From assembly GCA_029532415.1 (NCBI GenBank), contig JAQOTA010000050.1, positions 6,696,001-6,760,000 on the forward strand: 64,000 nt of DNA, written 5' to 3'. This DNA comes from Marasmius tenuissimus. Its lineage: Eukaryota > Basidiomycota > Agaricomycetes > Agaricales > Marasmiaceae. The notes below the pieces were generated by a model. The model made no database searches. It saw nothing but the letters and a program-made list of their open reading frames with translations, and was not told where the DNA came from. Made by a program: the position numbers and the translations under genes. Position 1 is the stretch's first letter; the number at the start of each line of letters is the position of its first letter. Positions 34,427 to 46,328 of the stretch are shown piece after piece.

Positions 34427-36060
34427 TTACTTCCCACTCCTCGTCTTCGGCAAATCAGGAACGATATGAATCTTTTTCGGAGCCGCAAACGGTCCCATCG
34501 TCTTTCGAACCTGAGTAACCAGCTTTTTAACCAACGCTTCTTCGTTCGAAGGGTCGTATTTGAATCCCTTACCCACACCAATCCGCCGGTGAAGTAGTAG
34601 CCTGGGTATGGCTGCAATTACAAAGGAGGGGAGAGGGAGAGTCAACGATCTCGAACAAGGGAATAAGAGAGGAGAACAAACCTCCATATAAACATTCAAA
34701 TACCTCTTATGATCACCCCAAATCGTCCTCGCAATACTCGGCCAACTCTTCTTCAACATCAACACACCCTCCATCTCTTCCTAACCACCTTTATACCCTT
34801 GCCCTCCCTCCCCACCAGCACTGGTAACCTCCTTCCCACTCGTCGCATCTAAAAGCAGAGGTAAATGCCCAAAGAATAGAACAGTCACGCTACCCGGTTT
34901 ACTGTACCATTTCGAGTTGTTCGTCAGGGGGTGTGACCTGTGACCAAAATTTCCACTTTTTGGTTTCGACAGGAAGGTCGGTCCGGTGTGACCGACCGGA
35001 AATTTTTGCGAATTTCACCCTTTTCGGAGCATTTTTGGACCAAATTGTGACCTGAACCGCCGAAATTTTTCGACACTCGAGCCTGGGACGCGTGACAGGG
35101 CGTGACATTTCAGCAAAAGTGGGTCCCCTGTGACGCGTGACCTGACGAACAACTCGAAATGGTACAGTAGTCGGGATTGCTCCAGGGAAGGGTGTGACGA
35201 CAGTCGACCCGGTTTCGGTTTGCCAGAAGGTATCGACGATGGAACATTCCTTACGAGCGACGCGTTCGTTATGTCAGTTCCAAGCATTGGGATTGACAGG
35301 TTTGCCTACGGAGCCGAGGATGCCGAGGGAGGATAGGTCGTAGCTTTCGACGTGTTGGTGGGCTATGAGCAAAAAATGGTGAAAGAGAGAGAGAGAGAGA
35401 AGGGGAGTGTTCAAACGTCTCACCACCCGAATTGTAGTGGTTGTGGAGTAGAACTGGGTAAGTCTAAGTTCTTGGACGGTTTCCCAGCAACGGGAGGGGG
35501 TTGGGTAGACGATACATACCTTTCGAAGACAGCGGTGAACACGCTGTTGGTGAGGGGACCATAGACGATGTACCTAGAGATTTACAATGGGCAAAACAAA
35601 CGAAATGAGCAGAAAGCGGACATACTTATGCCCGGTGATCCAACGTTTTTGGCGGTCAGTGCTGCGCTGAAGAGATATCCACCAGTCGTATAGTTGTCAT
35701 CTTTTGGGCTTGCCGGTTGATCCGGAGGTCTACCATACGTCAGTCAGCACGAAAGTAGACTGAAGAGCAAGGGTGATGCACATAGAAAATAAACAACGGA
35801 TCCTCACAATTCATCGTCTCAGGGGTTGGGAGAGTTATAGGAGGCATTGAGTTGATCTTCGGGGAATCAGAGGATGTTGCCTTCTTCGAAGGTACCGTGT
35901 TGAATGGTTTAGAAGCTACAGAACCAGTGAAGGGTTTCACGGGCGGTCTCATAAGAATAGTAAAGGTTAGTATAGACGACTGAGAGCGAGATGAAGCGGA
36001 ATGGCGCGCCTCGACTCACCATTCTTCACTAGCATCGCCTTAAGTCTGCTTGTACACTTT
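34427..36060 (-). pseudogene. Acetyl-CoA synthetase pseudogene with internal deletions and a MITE
   Basis: Segments in the order of the intact ACS gene are present: the RSGK end of exon 6 ([20 protein letters not shown]), a remnant of exon 5 reduced to PYPGYYFTG, exon 4 parts, and sequence up to the end of exon 1 near 36050. Most of exons 5 and 2 and the last exon are deleted, frames are broken, and a MITE sits at 34902-35167 in exon 4. A further exon-4 scrap follows at about 36060-36240. Confidence 0.85.
34902..35167. mobile_element. TA-flanked MITE (266 bp) inside the ACS pseudogene
   Basis: Perfect 27-bp inverted repeats begin CTGTACCATTTCGAGTTGTT at both ends. TA flanks each side (34900-34901, 35168-35169). 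The intact ACS exon 4 near 49450 gives the uninterrupted sequence. The interior has several GTGAC words and no open gene. Confidence 0.85.
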
Positions 36061-36714
36061 CCCTTACGCCTCTCTGTCAGTTCCAACCACTCGGCCAAAT
36101 CCTTTTCACGACCAACACACCCTCAGCCTCTTATTCCCCACTACGATAACTCGCATTACCACTGATGGGAGAAGCCTCCTTCTCACTAGTCCTATCCAAC
36201 AACAGGGGAATGGCCAAAGATTAGAATAGTCGCAACGACGATAGACCTAGTTGCCGAGAACCGAGTATATATTTGAGTGGAAAGGAAATAGCGTGTACTG
36301 ATAAGACAAATGGAGGGCGGCAGATGATCGATAAACTGGTAATGGAAGGTCATAGCCAGGATAAAATGTACGTGAAAGCCTATTGCTCGCGGTCTTGATT
36401 AGCTCCAAAGGTTTCGACAGTCCCGGGACTTCCGTAGTCATAAAGGTCGACACTGATCCGCGGCTCGAAGAGTACTCAGAGGTTGATAGAAGGACAGTGG
36501 GTCCAAATGTACGTGGTCGGTGGCAGATGGCAATTGACAGCAGAGAGCTTCCTAGCTCAAGAGTGGAGAATGAGAAGGGAAATGGGAGCAGGACTACGAC
36601 ATCGTACCTTCAAGCTCACGATCCATCCGATGAGAACCATCAATATCAAAGATAGACGTCCAGACCTCAAGCCAGCCAGATAAGTATGGAGGGTGTCATC
36701 GTGGTCAAAAGTGA
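36060..36714. other. ACS scrap and shared flank
   Basis: 36060-36240 is a decayed ACS exon-4 fragment. 36240-36560 resembles 31180-31500. No intact gene is supported. Confidence 0.45.
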
Positions 36715-36955
36715 CAGCTGTCCCAATAATTGTAGAAAGTTTTGCGGTTTTTCGTGCTCAGGATTTTTGTTTAGTGAACAAACAGAATATGACCTGATTT
36801 GGTATGGTCGCGGTACTAGAGGATGTTAGGCCCCACCAGCACCCATGGAGCTCATTCAGTTTGCATTTAGTAGGGAATCACATTGTGTTTGTACACTAAA
36901 CAAAGATTCTGAACACGAAAAAACGCAAAACTTTCCACAATTATTGGGACAGCTG
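36715..36955. mobile_element. MITE-like inverted-repeat element (241 bp)
   Basis: Ends are inverted repeats of about 60 bp beginning CAGCTGTCCCAATAATTGT. It interrupts the repeat whose undisturbed form is seen at 24735-24790 (GTGGTCAAAAG...CCACATTTTCGG). The flanks share GA, but the duplication length is not certain. Confidence 0.75.
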
Positions 36956-37288
36956 GAAGCTGCACATTTTCGGCTCCGAACACCAAGATGTAATCTTGCC
37001 GGGCCGTCATCATCACCGGCGCCCGAGCCCAATTTAGTTATGCTTTGACACGCTCTGACCACAACCTCCATCATTCTTTTTTGCGTTCTGTAGACGCCCA
37101 GTCCAAATGCTGACAGTAAGCTCCTCGTGAAAATCACTCTTCAGACATAGGACCACACTGGCAAGGATGCGTGGGGACCGGCCCCCGTTCCAAGCACAGC
37201 GGTACCTCCCATTCTTGGAGTTAGTCGTAGAGTGATGATACCAAAACCACCGCAGGTGCTCAAGGGCGTGAACAAGTTGATTTAAACC

Positions 37289-37730
37289 ATGGGTTTGAAT
37301 TCATTGGATGGGGTGAGAATCAATGTAGGTCCTACTAATTCAAAATCTTGAGACTTTACTGACTTGTCACTCAGGAACGTATGAAGGAGCTCGTTGTAAA
37401 ACACCTCAATACCAAACTCTGCTCCCAGGAACAAGACAACGCCGCTAAGACTCATGTGTACGACCAGGTAAGGCTCTAACAGCGTTCAAGGCTCTAACAG
37501 CATTCAAGGCTCTAACAGCGTTCTCATTTACTCTCCGCTCAGTAGTTCTACAGATCGTGGAAGAATTTGCGAGGCTCAGCTGGTACGAGGGCAGGTGGCC
37601 TATTACACAGTTTGTGCAGTTTGCATCGAAAAAGACCCCGGAACAGTACAGAGAAGCACGCTTGGAGGGTCGCAGGGAAATGACCAGCGACCCAAGCGGC
37701 CGTGCCATACATCCACTCAACGTTCTTTAG
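37289..37730 (+). CDS. Conserved hypothetical protein, possibly 5'-truncated
   Basis: Exons 37289-37312, 37375-37467 and 37554-37730 give 97 aa: ERMKELVVKHLNTKLCSQEQ, AAKTHVYDQ, then EEFARLSWYEGRWPITQFVQ, FASKKTPEQYREARLEGRRE and an NVL end. The amphipathic, charged composition and clean splice sites suggest a genuine coding sequence, but I recognise no domain. The short first exon makes the start doubtful; upstream exons may have been lost. The second intron holds three 18-bp tandem repeats (37470-37523). Confidence 0.45.
37470..37523. repeat. Three tandem 18-bp repeats
   Basis: AAGGCTCTAACAGCGTTC occurs three times in a row (the middle copy has A for G at position 15). It lies inside the second intron of the 97-aa gene, beginning at its donor. 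Confidence 0.75.
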
Positions 37731-38080
37731 TCTGGGGCTCGGTGTCATTTCAGCTTGCGCTCAGCGGGTACTGGGTCTTTCGAGTGTGGGAAGATGAGCT
37801 TTTTGAATATTATTAAGACGTATTCAAGAGCCTTGAGTTTTTAAGGCCGTGTTTAAGTCCCCCAATGTCATTCCGAATTGTACGATGCGTGTTTGAGTGG
37901 TATAAACATAACCAAATATGTGATAGGAAGTTCTTTCTTTTCTTGATACATGCTCACCGTTCAAAAGTTTTGGGTGCCAGATACAGTCTTAGGATCAAGT
38001 TAGAATAAATGTTTGGCCTATTTTACAACAAACGGCACCCACACAAGCCCAAATACCCCGTATTAGGGGTCCACCCGTTA

Positions 38081-39357
38081 CTAACTTGTATACCTAGGTG
38101 GAGGCGTATCAACCACCTCCTGCCCTGCCTGCTGTTGATGAGTCGGAGGCATTCTCGTCCGTGTCTGCAACTCCCTAATGTGTTCCATCAGCTCCGCCAT
38201 CTCACCCTCCATACCCGTCAATCCACTTCGAATTGTACCAGTATTAGATTGCGGGGCGTGCGAGTGGCCCCCTCGAGATGACTCCAAAGTCATCAGCTCT
38301 TCTCTCATCCGGTCAAGCTGTTGTTGACGTTGCATCAACGACGCCTTGTCGGTCGTACTGTGTGCCGGGTACATTTGGAGGTGAGCATCAGTGGGGATGC
38401 CGCTGGAGCGGGAGCCTAAGGCGATATAGGAGTTGAACTCGCCTCCATGTTGAGGTTGCACTTGTACCATGTACGGGGTAACGTGTATGTTGTGGCCATC
38501 TTGTTTGACTTTGGCATTGTTTCGTCCTCGACACAGTAAAGACGCTGCGAGAACGCCTCCGATGAAGGCGAGCCCACCAATCACGCCTCCAACAATGGCA
38601 CCCGTTGGTGAACTCGATTTCGAATCTGACTCGGAGTCGAACGGTGACGCTGTAGTCGTTCCGTTACGGTTGTCAGTATCTCCATCTGGTTCTTCCACTC
38701 TGTGTCTCTTGAGAATAGGGAAAAAGAAAAACGAGGTAGCATGAAGAAACTCACGTGTACGTCGCATAGTCAAACGCAATAAAAACCTGGTAATTCTCCC
38801 TCGTATCTATTTTCAATGTATGTGCCTGATCCTGTAATCCCTCTTTCTTAAACACCTCAACATTGTATTGTGGCCCTCTGCCCTTGACCGTCTCATGATA
38901 GTATGGCTTCTCGACTACTTCATTGAGGATAAAATTACACTTTGTAAGCGTCGTAGTACTGGGGAGATAGCCGTCGTTTGCGAGGATAAAATACACCGCT
39001 ATACTCGTTCCTACAAGAACCAGAACATTCAGCACTTGTCGCTTACAGAAGACTCAGATACGCACCGCGGAAATTCAAAGTGATCCCCATGCTATCCATC
39101 CTTGTCTGATATGTCGCAGCAGTATACGTCCCGTTATACGACAAGTTTGTATCCAGTACGATACGACATCCTTGTGCAGTCCCACAACTTTGGTCTTGCC
39201 ATATCGTATTTCCTGATGGGTAGTAGGAGGGTTTCATCCCAGTTACCAGGTCGCCATAGGTATCGTCGATATATCGTGTAACGGTTTTTGCGTGTGAGGA
39301 TTGTAGGGATAAGGGGGAGAGTGCAAAGGTGAATAAGAGAAGTCGAAGGAATGACAT
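38081..39357 (-). CDS. Single-pass membrane protein with IDDTYGD-type ectodomain, copy G1
   Basis: Exons 39066-39357, 38755-39010 and 38081-38699 give 388 aa. A signal peptide (MSFLRLLLFTFALSPLSLQS) precedes an extracellular domain starting TRYIDDTYGDLVTGMKPSYY, a start common to a large Agaricomycete family. Then come WQDQSCGTAQGC, YFILANDGYLPSTTTLTKCN and FIAFDYATYT. A Ser/Thr-rich stalk leads to the transmembrane helix (AIVGGVIGGLAFIGGVLAAS, about residues 217-240) and a basic stop-transfer. The cytoplasmic tail contains coiled-coil-like stretches (QRQQQLDRMREELMTLES; GEMAELMEHIRELQTR) and a Pro-rich end. Function is unknown; a surface sensor or adhesion role is only inference. A duplicate lies at 43254-44332. 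Confidence 0.86.
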
Positions 39358-39536
39358 TGGGTGGGGGGGTTGAACGTGGCAGCCGCATCTAGATATACTG
39401 CACGAAAAGGGATCCTGTGTTTCGCCCAGTTGCTGCCAAGGCCTCGTGAGGAGGCCCCCGGATGTTGATTTGATGGTACATAATCATGATCTCTCAGAAT
39501 TCTGCTGCAGTGCTACTACTGAGTCAATTCATACTA

Positions 39537-40165
39537 TTTGATCTGGTGCCGGGTCTGGTATGACTATGACTCATACCATACCAGTCAATACCTGTATCAA
39601 TGTATGAATCACCCTCGAGAACCCCGCGTATGAAACTGGTAAGAGACTCACAATCATCCAAATAATGACCTCCCACCACCCACTACACAGAGATACACTT
39701 GAACGAGGCTGGACGCACTACTCTCTGCAACTTTTGAAAGCCATTTTCTGTGTGGCCGGTTCCCAGTCTTTTCCCAGATTAGGAAGGATGGGAGGATCTT
39801 CGGACACCAAAGCCGCGAAAAATCATCTTGCTATTCGTTTGCGGTGGTCTCACGCTGTTAGATACATTCATTCCGCTCACACCGGAGGCAAGACCTCGGG
39901 CGGTAGGTGACATATCGCCTGAGAGGCGATATATATGGCGGTAGCAATGGTTGAGGCATGGCTTGCCAATCCCGGGCTAAAAAACCTCAGATATTACTTG
40001 CCATGCGTATCGCTATACATATCGCCTCTCAGGTGATAGGTCAACCTACCGCCTGAGGTCTCGCCTCCGGTGTCATACGGCACGTCGACTGGCACAATCC
40101 ATACCATACATACCAAGTTTATACCGACTCTCGAGTCGGGACTCATACCGGCACCAATTCAGTCC
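39537..40165. mobile_element. Non-coding inverted-repeat region with a 195-bp hairpin element
   Basis: 39879-40073 has imperfect inverted ends starting ACACCGGAGGC(A/G)AGACCTC and GGCGGTAGGT; its arms hold CGCCTGAGAGGCGATAT. Outside it, GGTGCCGG and GTATGA words at 39545-39570 recur inverted at 40125-40155, suggesting an outer element. The left edge coincides with the end of the G1/G2 duplication. No gene. Confidence 0.5.
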
Positions 40166-40583
40166 CATCGATGTGTTATTGGCCTTCTTCTCAAATTCCC
40201 GCCGTAGTTTCAATTTCACCGCCGCGCCAGGCCATACACGAGCCATGATCTATTTCTCCGATCATCAGCAGCTCTCAACTCACATCCCGGGCTGCCGCCA
40301 AGAGAACCGAAGCTGATGGTAGATGCTGATGGGCCGCTTAGGCCGCGCCAGTTGAACTGATGAGGAGGAGGAGGAGTGTATTACACGGCATGGTCCACGT
40401 ACTGAACACCGGGTCCGGGGCTTATCCTAGCATACACGCAGCTAACTACACCTTCGACCCCGGGACGGTTCCCACACTGTCTGGACGAGCTCACGGCACA
40501 CGCAGTCCGCGGTAGATCCAAACCGTGAGGGTCCGCCTTTTGACCTGCCTACACCCACTTTCTAGCCCATCCTCTAACATACT

Positions 40584-41891
40584 CTAGCTACGAGATTGGT
40601 TTGTCCGCTGATACGCCGGGGGAATATGTAGCGGTGATCGGTTGAAGATTTGCAGAACTTCATAAATATATTTTGCCGTAAGTGAGTACGCAGGTTTCCA
40701 AGACATAATGGCAGCTAGAATTGCTGTTAGGTTTCGCTTCATTGTGAACTCATGGACTGCTGTTGGATGTATACTACTGAATGCCAGTAGGAATACTTTT
40801 TGCAATACTATGATTGAGTTATCCTTACACTTTAGGAGTGCATGCTCTGGTGTTTCTACTCCCTGACGGCATAATCGACATATTCTTTCTTCATACGGCA
40901 CTTTTGTTCTGTGATTGTCAACCCAGCGAAGCCGCTCGACAGCGAGCGGGTGATCACCACACCAAATCTTTGAGAAGACTTTTCGATGCCGGGGATTCTG
41001 AATGTCAATCAGGTATGCCCTCATATGCATCGTTCGGTACTGGTATCTCACATTGTTCCCCTGTGCTCGTGGTTCCAGCCTATCTCTAAGCAAGTACGTT
41101 TTTCGGTACGTCCTTCGCAGTTCACTCTCAGCCCATGAAAGTCTGGACTTCTTCACAAGGTCCTGGAATTCATCCAGCATGTCCTTGTTCAGAATGTCAT
41201 CAGGGCCGGGAACAAATTGCATTGTGTCGGGCATGTTACGCTCCAGAACTTTCAATAAGTCTGTATACCATCCTTTTCTGTGTTCTTTGTGCATTTTGAT
41301 ACTTTCCCTGACTGCAGCATTAACATAAGTATCAGATGGCCGTTGGAGCGCATATGCCAAGTACCGGAGGGCTAGTTCTGTTCTTCGGAATAATATGGGT
41401 GCAAGGTTGGTCTCTGTGAATAAGGCTACAGTTGATACGTGCTTTGTGAGTCCTAATAATCGTTTAATGAAGTCGTTTTGGATCTTTCTGATTGGTTCTG
41501 CTAGTCTCTCATTTGTATCTAGGCTGATCTCGCATCCATAGATTAGATGTGGGTCTACACAGTCCATATACAGAATGCGGCCCTCATTTGGTGGTAGGGA
41601 ACCAATCATTGACTCAATATGAAGGACTGCATGAGCAACTTTCCGTGCCTTTGCTGCTTTGTTGGTATAGTGAGGGGCCATCACTGTGGCAAATGACCGG
41701 TGGTTCCCGGATTTGTAGGTAGTTCCAACATATGTATATTCGGCAACAATTTTGACTATATTACCTGCAAAGGTAAATACTGGCAATGAGGATGAGAGAG
41801 GTGGAGCTGGAAGAACAGTCCACACGTAAAGGGTGTAAACTAGAATAAAACGGGACGGGCGGGCGGCAGACAGCAATTTCTTTATTGACAC
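40584..41891 (-). mobile_element. 5'-truncated non-LTR retrotransposon (C-terminal reverse-transcriptase ORF)
   Basis: An uninterrupted 435-aa frame matches the region after the polymerase core in fungal Tad-like LINEs: EYTYVGTTYKSGNHRSFATV, then a long helical domain, and a C-terminal zinc-binding motif CRLCRQGVETPEHALLKC (C-x2-C-x8-H-x4-C). The YxDD polymerase motifs and the endonuclease are missing, as expected for 5' truncation during target-primed reverse transcription. The frame is still open, so the insertion is young. It lies between the G1 and G2 duplicates. Confidence 0.82.
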
Positions 41892-41899
41892 CTCAAACC

Positions 41900-43180
41900 A
41901 GAGTTGAGGGAGGTTGAGGGTTAAACGTCGATGAGTGCCAACCTCTATGCGAATAGTCTCTGGCGATACTTTGGCTCGTCATCGAGATGATAAGAACCAG
42001 CATCCACAAGTGCTCAGGCTACCCCGCGTCTGGAGTAGGCTCCTGCTGAAATGATATATTGCTCGGGAACATGAAATCATTTGCTGAGCATTGTCGATGG
42101 ACTTACGTTGGCGCCAATCCCTGGTAAGTTCAACATAAGTACAAAGATTTAAATGGTCTAGCTCGGATGCACATACATCAGGCACCCGCTGACATCAAGG
42201 TCGTGATAGGTCAATTTCAACTCGGACAGTCCAGAGCCTTGTGGATCTAGTATGAGAGGTAAGACTCTCGAGGCTATCACGGTGGCTGGATGCAACAGCC
42301 CTGATTCGAGTCTACAGGAAATTGTCAGTATTGAACGTGTTTCTCAGATAGAGAGTACATACACGGCAGCAACAATAGCTCTATATTTGGCATGTGTCTG
42401 TCTCCTCATGCACTGTCTTGCGTCTCTACTGATCCGCCATATTTTTCCAGCTATAAACAAATGATCGAGGTCATGAAAAAATCATACTGAAGCAGTAGGT
42501 AGGGGAGTCACCTGTCAACAAAGTCAAGAGGCCATTGAACATCGCAGGAGTCGGGGAGTTCACTTTATCAATCACCAGAGCCTTGAGGAATATATCTCTA
42601 TTGGCTGAGTTGCCCTTGAGCATCGCGAGAGCCATCAAATCCACATTATCAATGGTTCGAGCCATGAGAAATACATATCCACCGGCTGGGCTGCTGAGCT
42701 CGGTGGTTCCCATAATGGAAGTCGCAAAAGCTACACCCGGTTCGGTGTATCGTGTAGATATTATCAACATGTATTCAAGAACCTCAAGTTCCTAAAGCCG
42801 TGTTTAGGCCCCCCAATTTCATTCCGAATAGTTAAATTTCAACCACCTTGGTATGATGCGTGTTTGGATGGTATTAACGTAATCAGATTTGGGATAGGAT
42901 TCAAAAGTATAAGGCATTGGAAGTTCTTTCTTTTCTTGATACAAGCTCACCACTCACAAATTTAGGTGCCAGATAGTGTTAGGATCAATCAAGTTGGGAT
43001 GAATGTTTAGCCTATTTTACAGCAAACGGCACCTATCGAAGCCCAAATATCCCATATCAAGAGTCCACCCGCACTTGTATACCTAGGTGGAGGCATATCA
43101 ACCACCTCCTACCCTTCCTGCTGTTGACGAGTCGGATGCGTTCTCATCTATGCTTGCCACTTTGAACTATTTCAGTATCA
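41900..43180. other. Intergenic region with direct repeats
   Basis: 41965-42245 recurs, diverged, at 45505-45830 (shared words GGCTCGTCATCGAGAT and CATTTGCTGAGCA). 42780-43080 repeats the sequence downstream of G1 (37810-38080), marking the G1/G2 duplication. A 99-codon minus frame (42471-42770) has no recognisable domain. Confidence 0.5.
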
Positions 43181-43253
43181 GATTGCGGGGCCCCGGACGT
43201 GCGAGCGGCCCCTTCGAGACGACTCCAAAGTTATCAGCTCCTCTCTCATCCGG

Positions 43254-44332
43254 TCAAGTTGTCGTTGACGTTGCATCAACGACACTTTTTCCAGATGAAC
43301 GATAGGAATCGGAGAGGTAAGAGGCCAACGTGGTTCTGCTGTGTGCCGAGTACGTTTGGAAGTGAGCATAAGTGGGGATGCCGCTGGAGCGGGAACCTGG
43401 GCCGTTGTGTGGGTTGAACTCGCTTCCATATTGGGGTTGCACTTGCACCATGTACGGGGCAAGGTGTATATTTTTGCCATCTTGTTTGACTTTGGCATTC
43501 CGTCGTCTTCGACAAAGGAAAAATGCTGCAAGAGCGCCTCCGATGAAGAGGAGCCCACCAATCACACCACCAACAATGACACCCGTCGGCGAACTCGATT
43601 TTGAAACTGACTTGGAGTCGGAAGGTGACGCTGTAGTTGTTCCGTTACGGTTGTCAGTATCTTCATCTGGTTCTTCCGCTCTGCGTCTATTTAGCATAGA
43701 GAAAAACGAGGTAGGATGAAGAAACTCACGTATACGTTGCATAGTCAAACGCAATAAAAACCGGGTAATTCCCCCTCGTGTCTATAATCAACGTATGTGT
43801 CTGATCCTGCAATCCCTCTTTCTTAAACACCTCAACATTGTATTCTGGCCCTCTGCCCTTGACTGGCTCATGATAGTATGGCTTCTCGACTACTTCATTG
43901 AGGATGAAATTACACCTTGTAAGCGTCGTAGTACTGGGGAGATAGCCGTCGTTTGCGAGGATAAAATACACCGCTATACTCGTTCCTACAAGAACCAGAA
44001 CATTCAGCACTTGTCGCTTACAGAAGACTCAGATACGCACCGCGGAAATTCAAAGTGATCCCCATGCTATCCATCCTTGTCTGATATGTCGCAGCAGTAT
44101 ACGTCCCGTTATACGACAAGTTTGTATCCAGTACGATACGACATCCTTGTGCAGTCCCACAACTTTGGTCTTGCCATATCGTATTTCCTGATGGGTAGTA
44201 GGAGGGTTTCATCCCAGTTACCAGGTCGCCATAGGTATCGTCGATATATCGTGTAACGGTTTTTGCGTGTGAGGATTGTAGGGATAAGGGGGAGAGTGCA
44301 AAGGTGAATAAGAGAAGTCGAAGCAATGACAT
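43254..44332 (-). CDS. Single-pass membrane protein with IDDTYGD-type ectodomain, copy G2 (C-terminally shortened)
   Basis: Exons 44041-44332, 43730-43985 and 43254-43680 give 324 aa. The ectodomain and transmembrane helix (IVGGVIGGLLFIGGALAAFF) follow copy G1 closely; exon 1 is almost identical in DNA. About 35 codons after TYSAHSRT an inserted stretch shifts the frame, and the protein ends DATSTTT. The G1-like coiled-coil sequence (SLMQRQRQLDRMREELITLE) survives in the next frame but is not translated. The start is taken as MSLLRLLLF by analogy to G1; a one-base shorter G run upstream puts another ATG in frame 10 codons earlier (44360-44362). Confidence 0.76.
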
Positions 44333-44511
44333 TGGGTGGGGGGTTGAACGTGGCAGCCGCATCTAGATATACTGCACGAAAAGGGATCCTGTGTTTCGCC
44401 CAGTTGCTGCCAAGGCCTCGTGAGGAGGCCCCCGGACAATAATTTGATGGTACATAATGATGATCTCTCAAAACTCTGCTGCGGTGCTACTACTAAGTCA
44501 ATTCGTACTAT

Positions 44512-46231
44512 TGGGCCCTGTTGATGTAAGTTATTAGAAAGTTTGCGCACGGGCCATCAGAGCCATCAATGGCAAGTTTTTGCTGTGCTGAGCCATCCGG
44601 GTCATTTGCTCAAATTTGCCTCATTCTACAACCTGTGGTAGATGAAGCTCCCATATGCTTTCTAAGTCCAATATCCATTCTACTTTGATTTGCGCACTCT
44701 GCATGTACTTGAAGATGAAAAAATACGTGATAATTGATAAATGATAATATTGGCTGACTACGCTACAACTTCGGGCAACGAAGGGGAGGCGCGGCCAAAA
44801 GCCGGACACAGCTGGGCGTGAAAATTATTTTTACACGGAAATAGGCTAGAAAAATATGACGCCTCACAGCTCAACACATATTCGAGCTGGAAATAGTCGA
44901 AATTGAATTGTACTCAGCATATTTGGCAGCAAAAATACTCACCGGAAAGTGAGGCGTCATATTTCTGCTTCGTATTCCGCAACAAAATGAGTTTTTGTCC
45001 CAGCTGTGGGAGTAACCAGTATGTGGTCAACGTGACGTGCGGGTGGCAGTTGGCTATTGACTGGCCTTACACCAAAGTTGCCTGAACCAAAGTTTAAGTG
45101 AGGGTCAAACGGTTGCGAGTGCCAGGCTCTCACGGTTTCACAATCGCAATTGATACGATTGCGAATTGAACAGCGACTCTATGTACCACGATTCCGAAAA
45201 CCTTACAACTCTGTGTATGAGTACGAGAATGCCGTACTAGTCGACTTGCCCGAAACGGAGAATACGCACAGCAAGATGCATATGGCTTGCTGTGACGCGC
45301 TTTGACTCAAATCTTGGGCACAATCTCCTCCCCCCCCTCTCTCATTCTTTCTTGCGGCAAAAGAAAAAAACAATATGGAAGGGAAAAGCGTAAAAAGTAT
45401 GAAATAATTGAGGACTCGCTGACGGTTCTAGCAAACTGAATTATCTGGCTCTCGCGCATTTTTCTCACAGGTTTCCCTTCCTTGCTCTATGCATCAGTGA
45501 TACCCTGGCTCGTCATCGAGATAATGAGAACCAGCATCCCCAAGCCCTCGAGCTAACCTTGTGTCTGGACTGGACTCCTGCTAAAATTATTGCTCAGGAA
45601 CATGGATTGAGATCATTTGCTGAGCACTGTTGACGGAATTCCTGTACACAACCTGTACAATGATTAATATTGGCGCAAATCCCTGGTAATTTCATCATAA
45701 GTATCAAGATTTGAATGGTCTAGCTCGGGTGCATATACATTAGGCACCTACCGACATCAAGGTCGCAATAGGACCAATTTTAACTGGTACAGTACCGGAG
45801 CCTCGGAGAGGTTTTGACCGATTATAATGCATGGAGCCTTGTGGCCACTCAAAAGATCAGACTATACGACCGGAGAATCTCAACAATATCCACCGCCTCG
45901 TTGCCTCGACGCGCTTCCGACTAATCAGATCATGTTGATGATTTTTGAGCAACGCAAGTGAATGCTCACCTATATAATGCTCAAGACAGGCTTTCAAGCT
46001 AGGGGAACCCGGATCCAAGCGTTCGCCATCGCCTTCGAGCTTCACTCCCTCCGACTGAACGGCAGGAACAAATAAACGTTGTTCCCGGACTACCGTATTT
46101 GACGGATCGTAATATAAGTACTACTAGGGTCAGGATTGATCGAAGCCGGGTGGCTAGCTAAGATTCCGCCCGGTTCGAGCGACCAACGAGCTGAGGAGAA
46201 AGAAAAAAATTCCAAGTTGGCCTGACATTAT
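44512..46231. other. Gene-poor stretch with a small inverted-repeat element
   Basis: 44854-44962 is bounded by 14-bp inverted repeats ATATGACGCCTCAC and could be a tiny MITE. 45505-45830 is the second copy of the repeat at 41965-42245. A 62-codon minus frame (45857-46045) is coding-like but unidentifiable. No gene is supported. Confidence 0.4.
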
Positions 46232-46328
46232 CTCCCTGGCTGGGAGTCGAACCCAGCTTTCGCGCGAAGACGTCACAATGTTTGCATTTGATGACAGGCG
46301 CGTGTACTAACCGATATACTACCAGGGA
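46232..46328 (-). tRNA. tRNA-Asp(GTC) with a 25-nt intron
   Basis: Exons 46292-46328 and 46232-46266 form a 72-nt cloverleaf. The acceptor stem is TCCCTGG/CCAGGGA, discriminator G, anticodon loop CTGTCAC with anticodon GTC, and T-arm CTGGGTTCGACTCCCAG. The intron (46267-46291) follows position 37, the standard place. The other two copies have introns of 23 and 27 nt with different sequence. Confidence 0.93.

Noticed and set aside
37470..37523. Candidate CRISPR-like repeats
   Set aside because: Three adjacent 18-bp units without spacers inside a eukaryotic intron; a simple tandem repeat.
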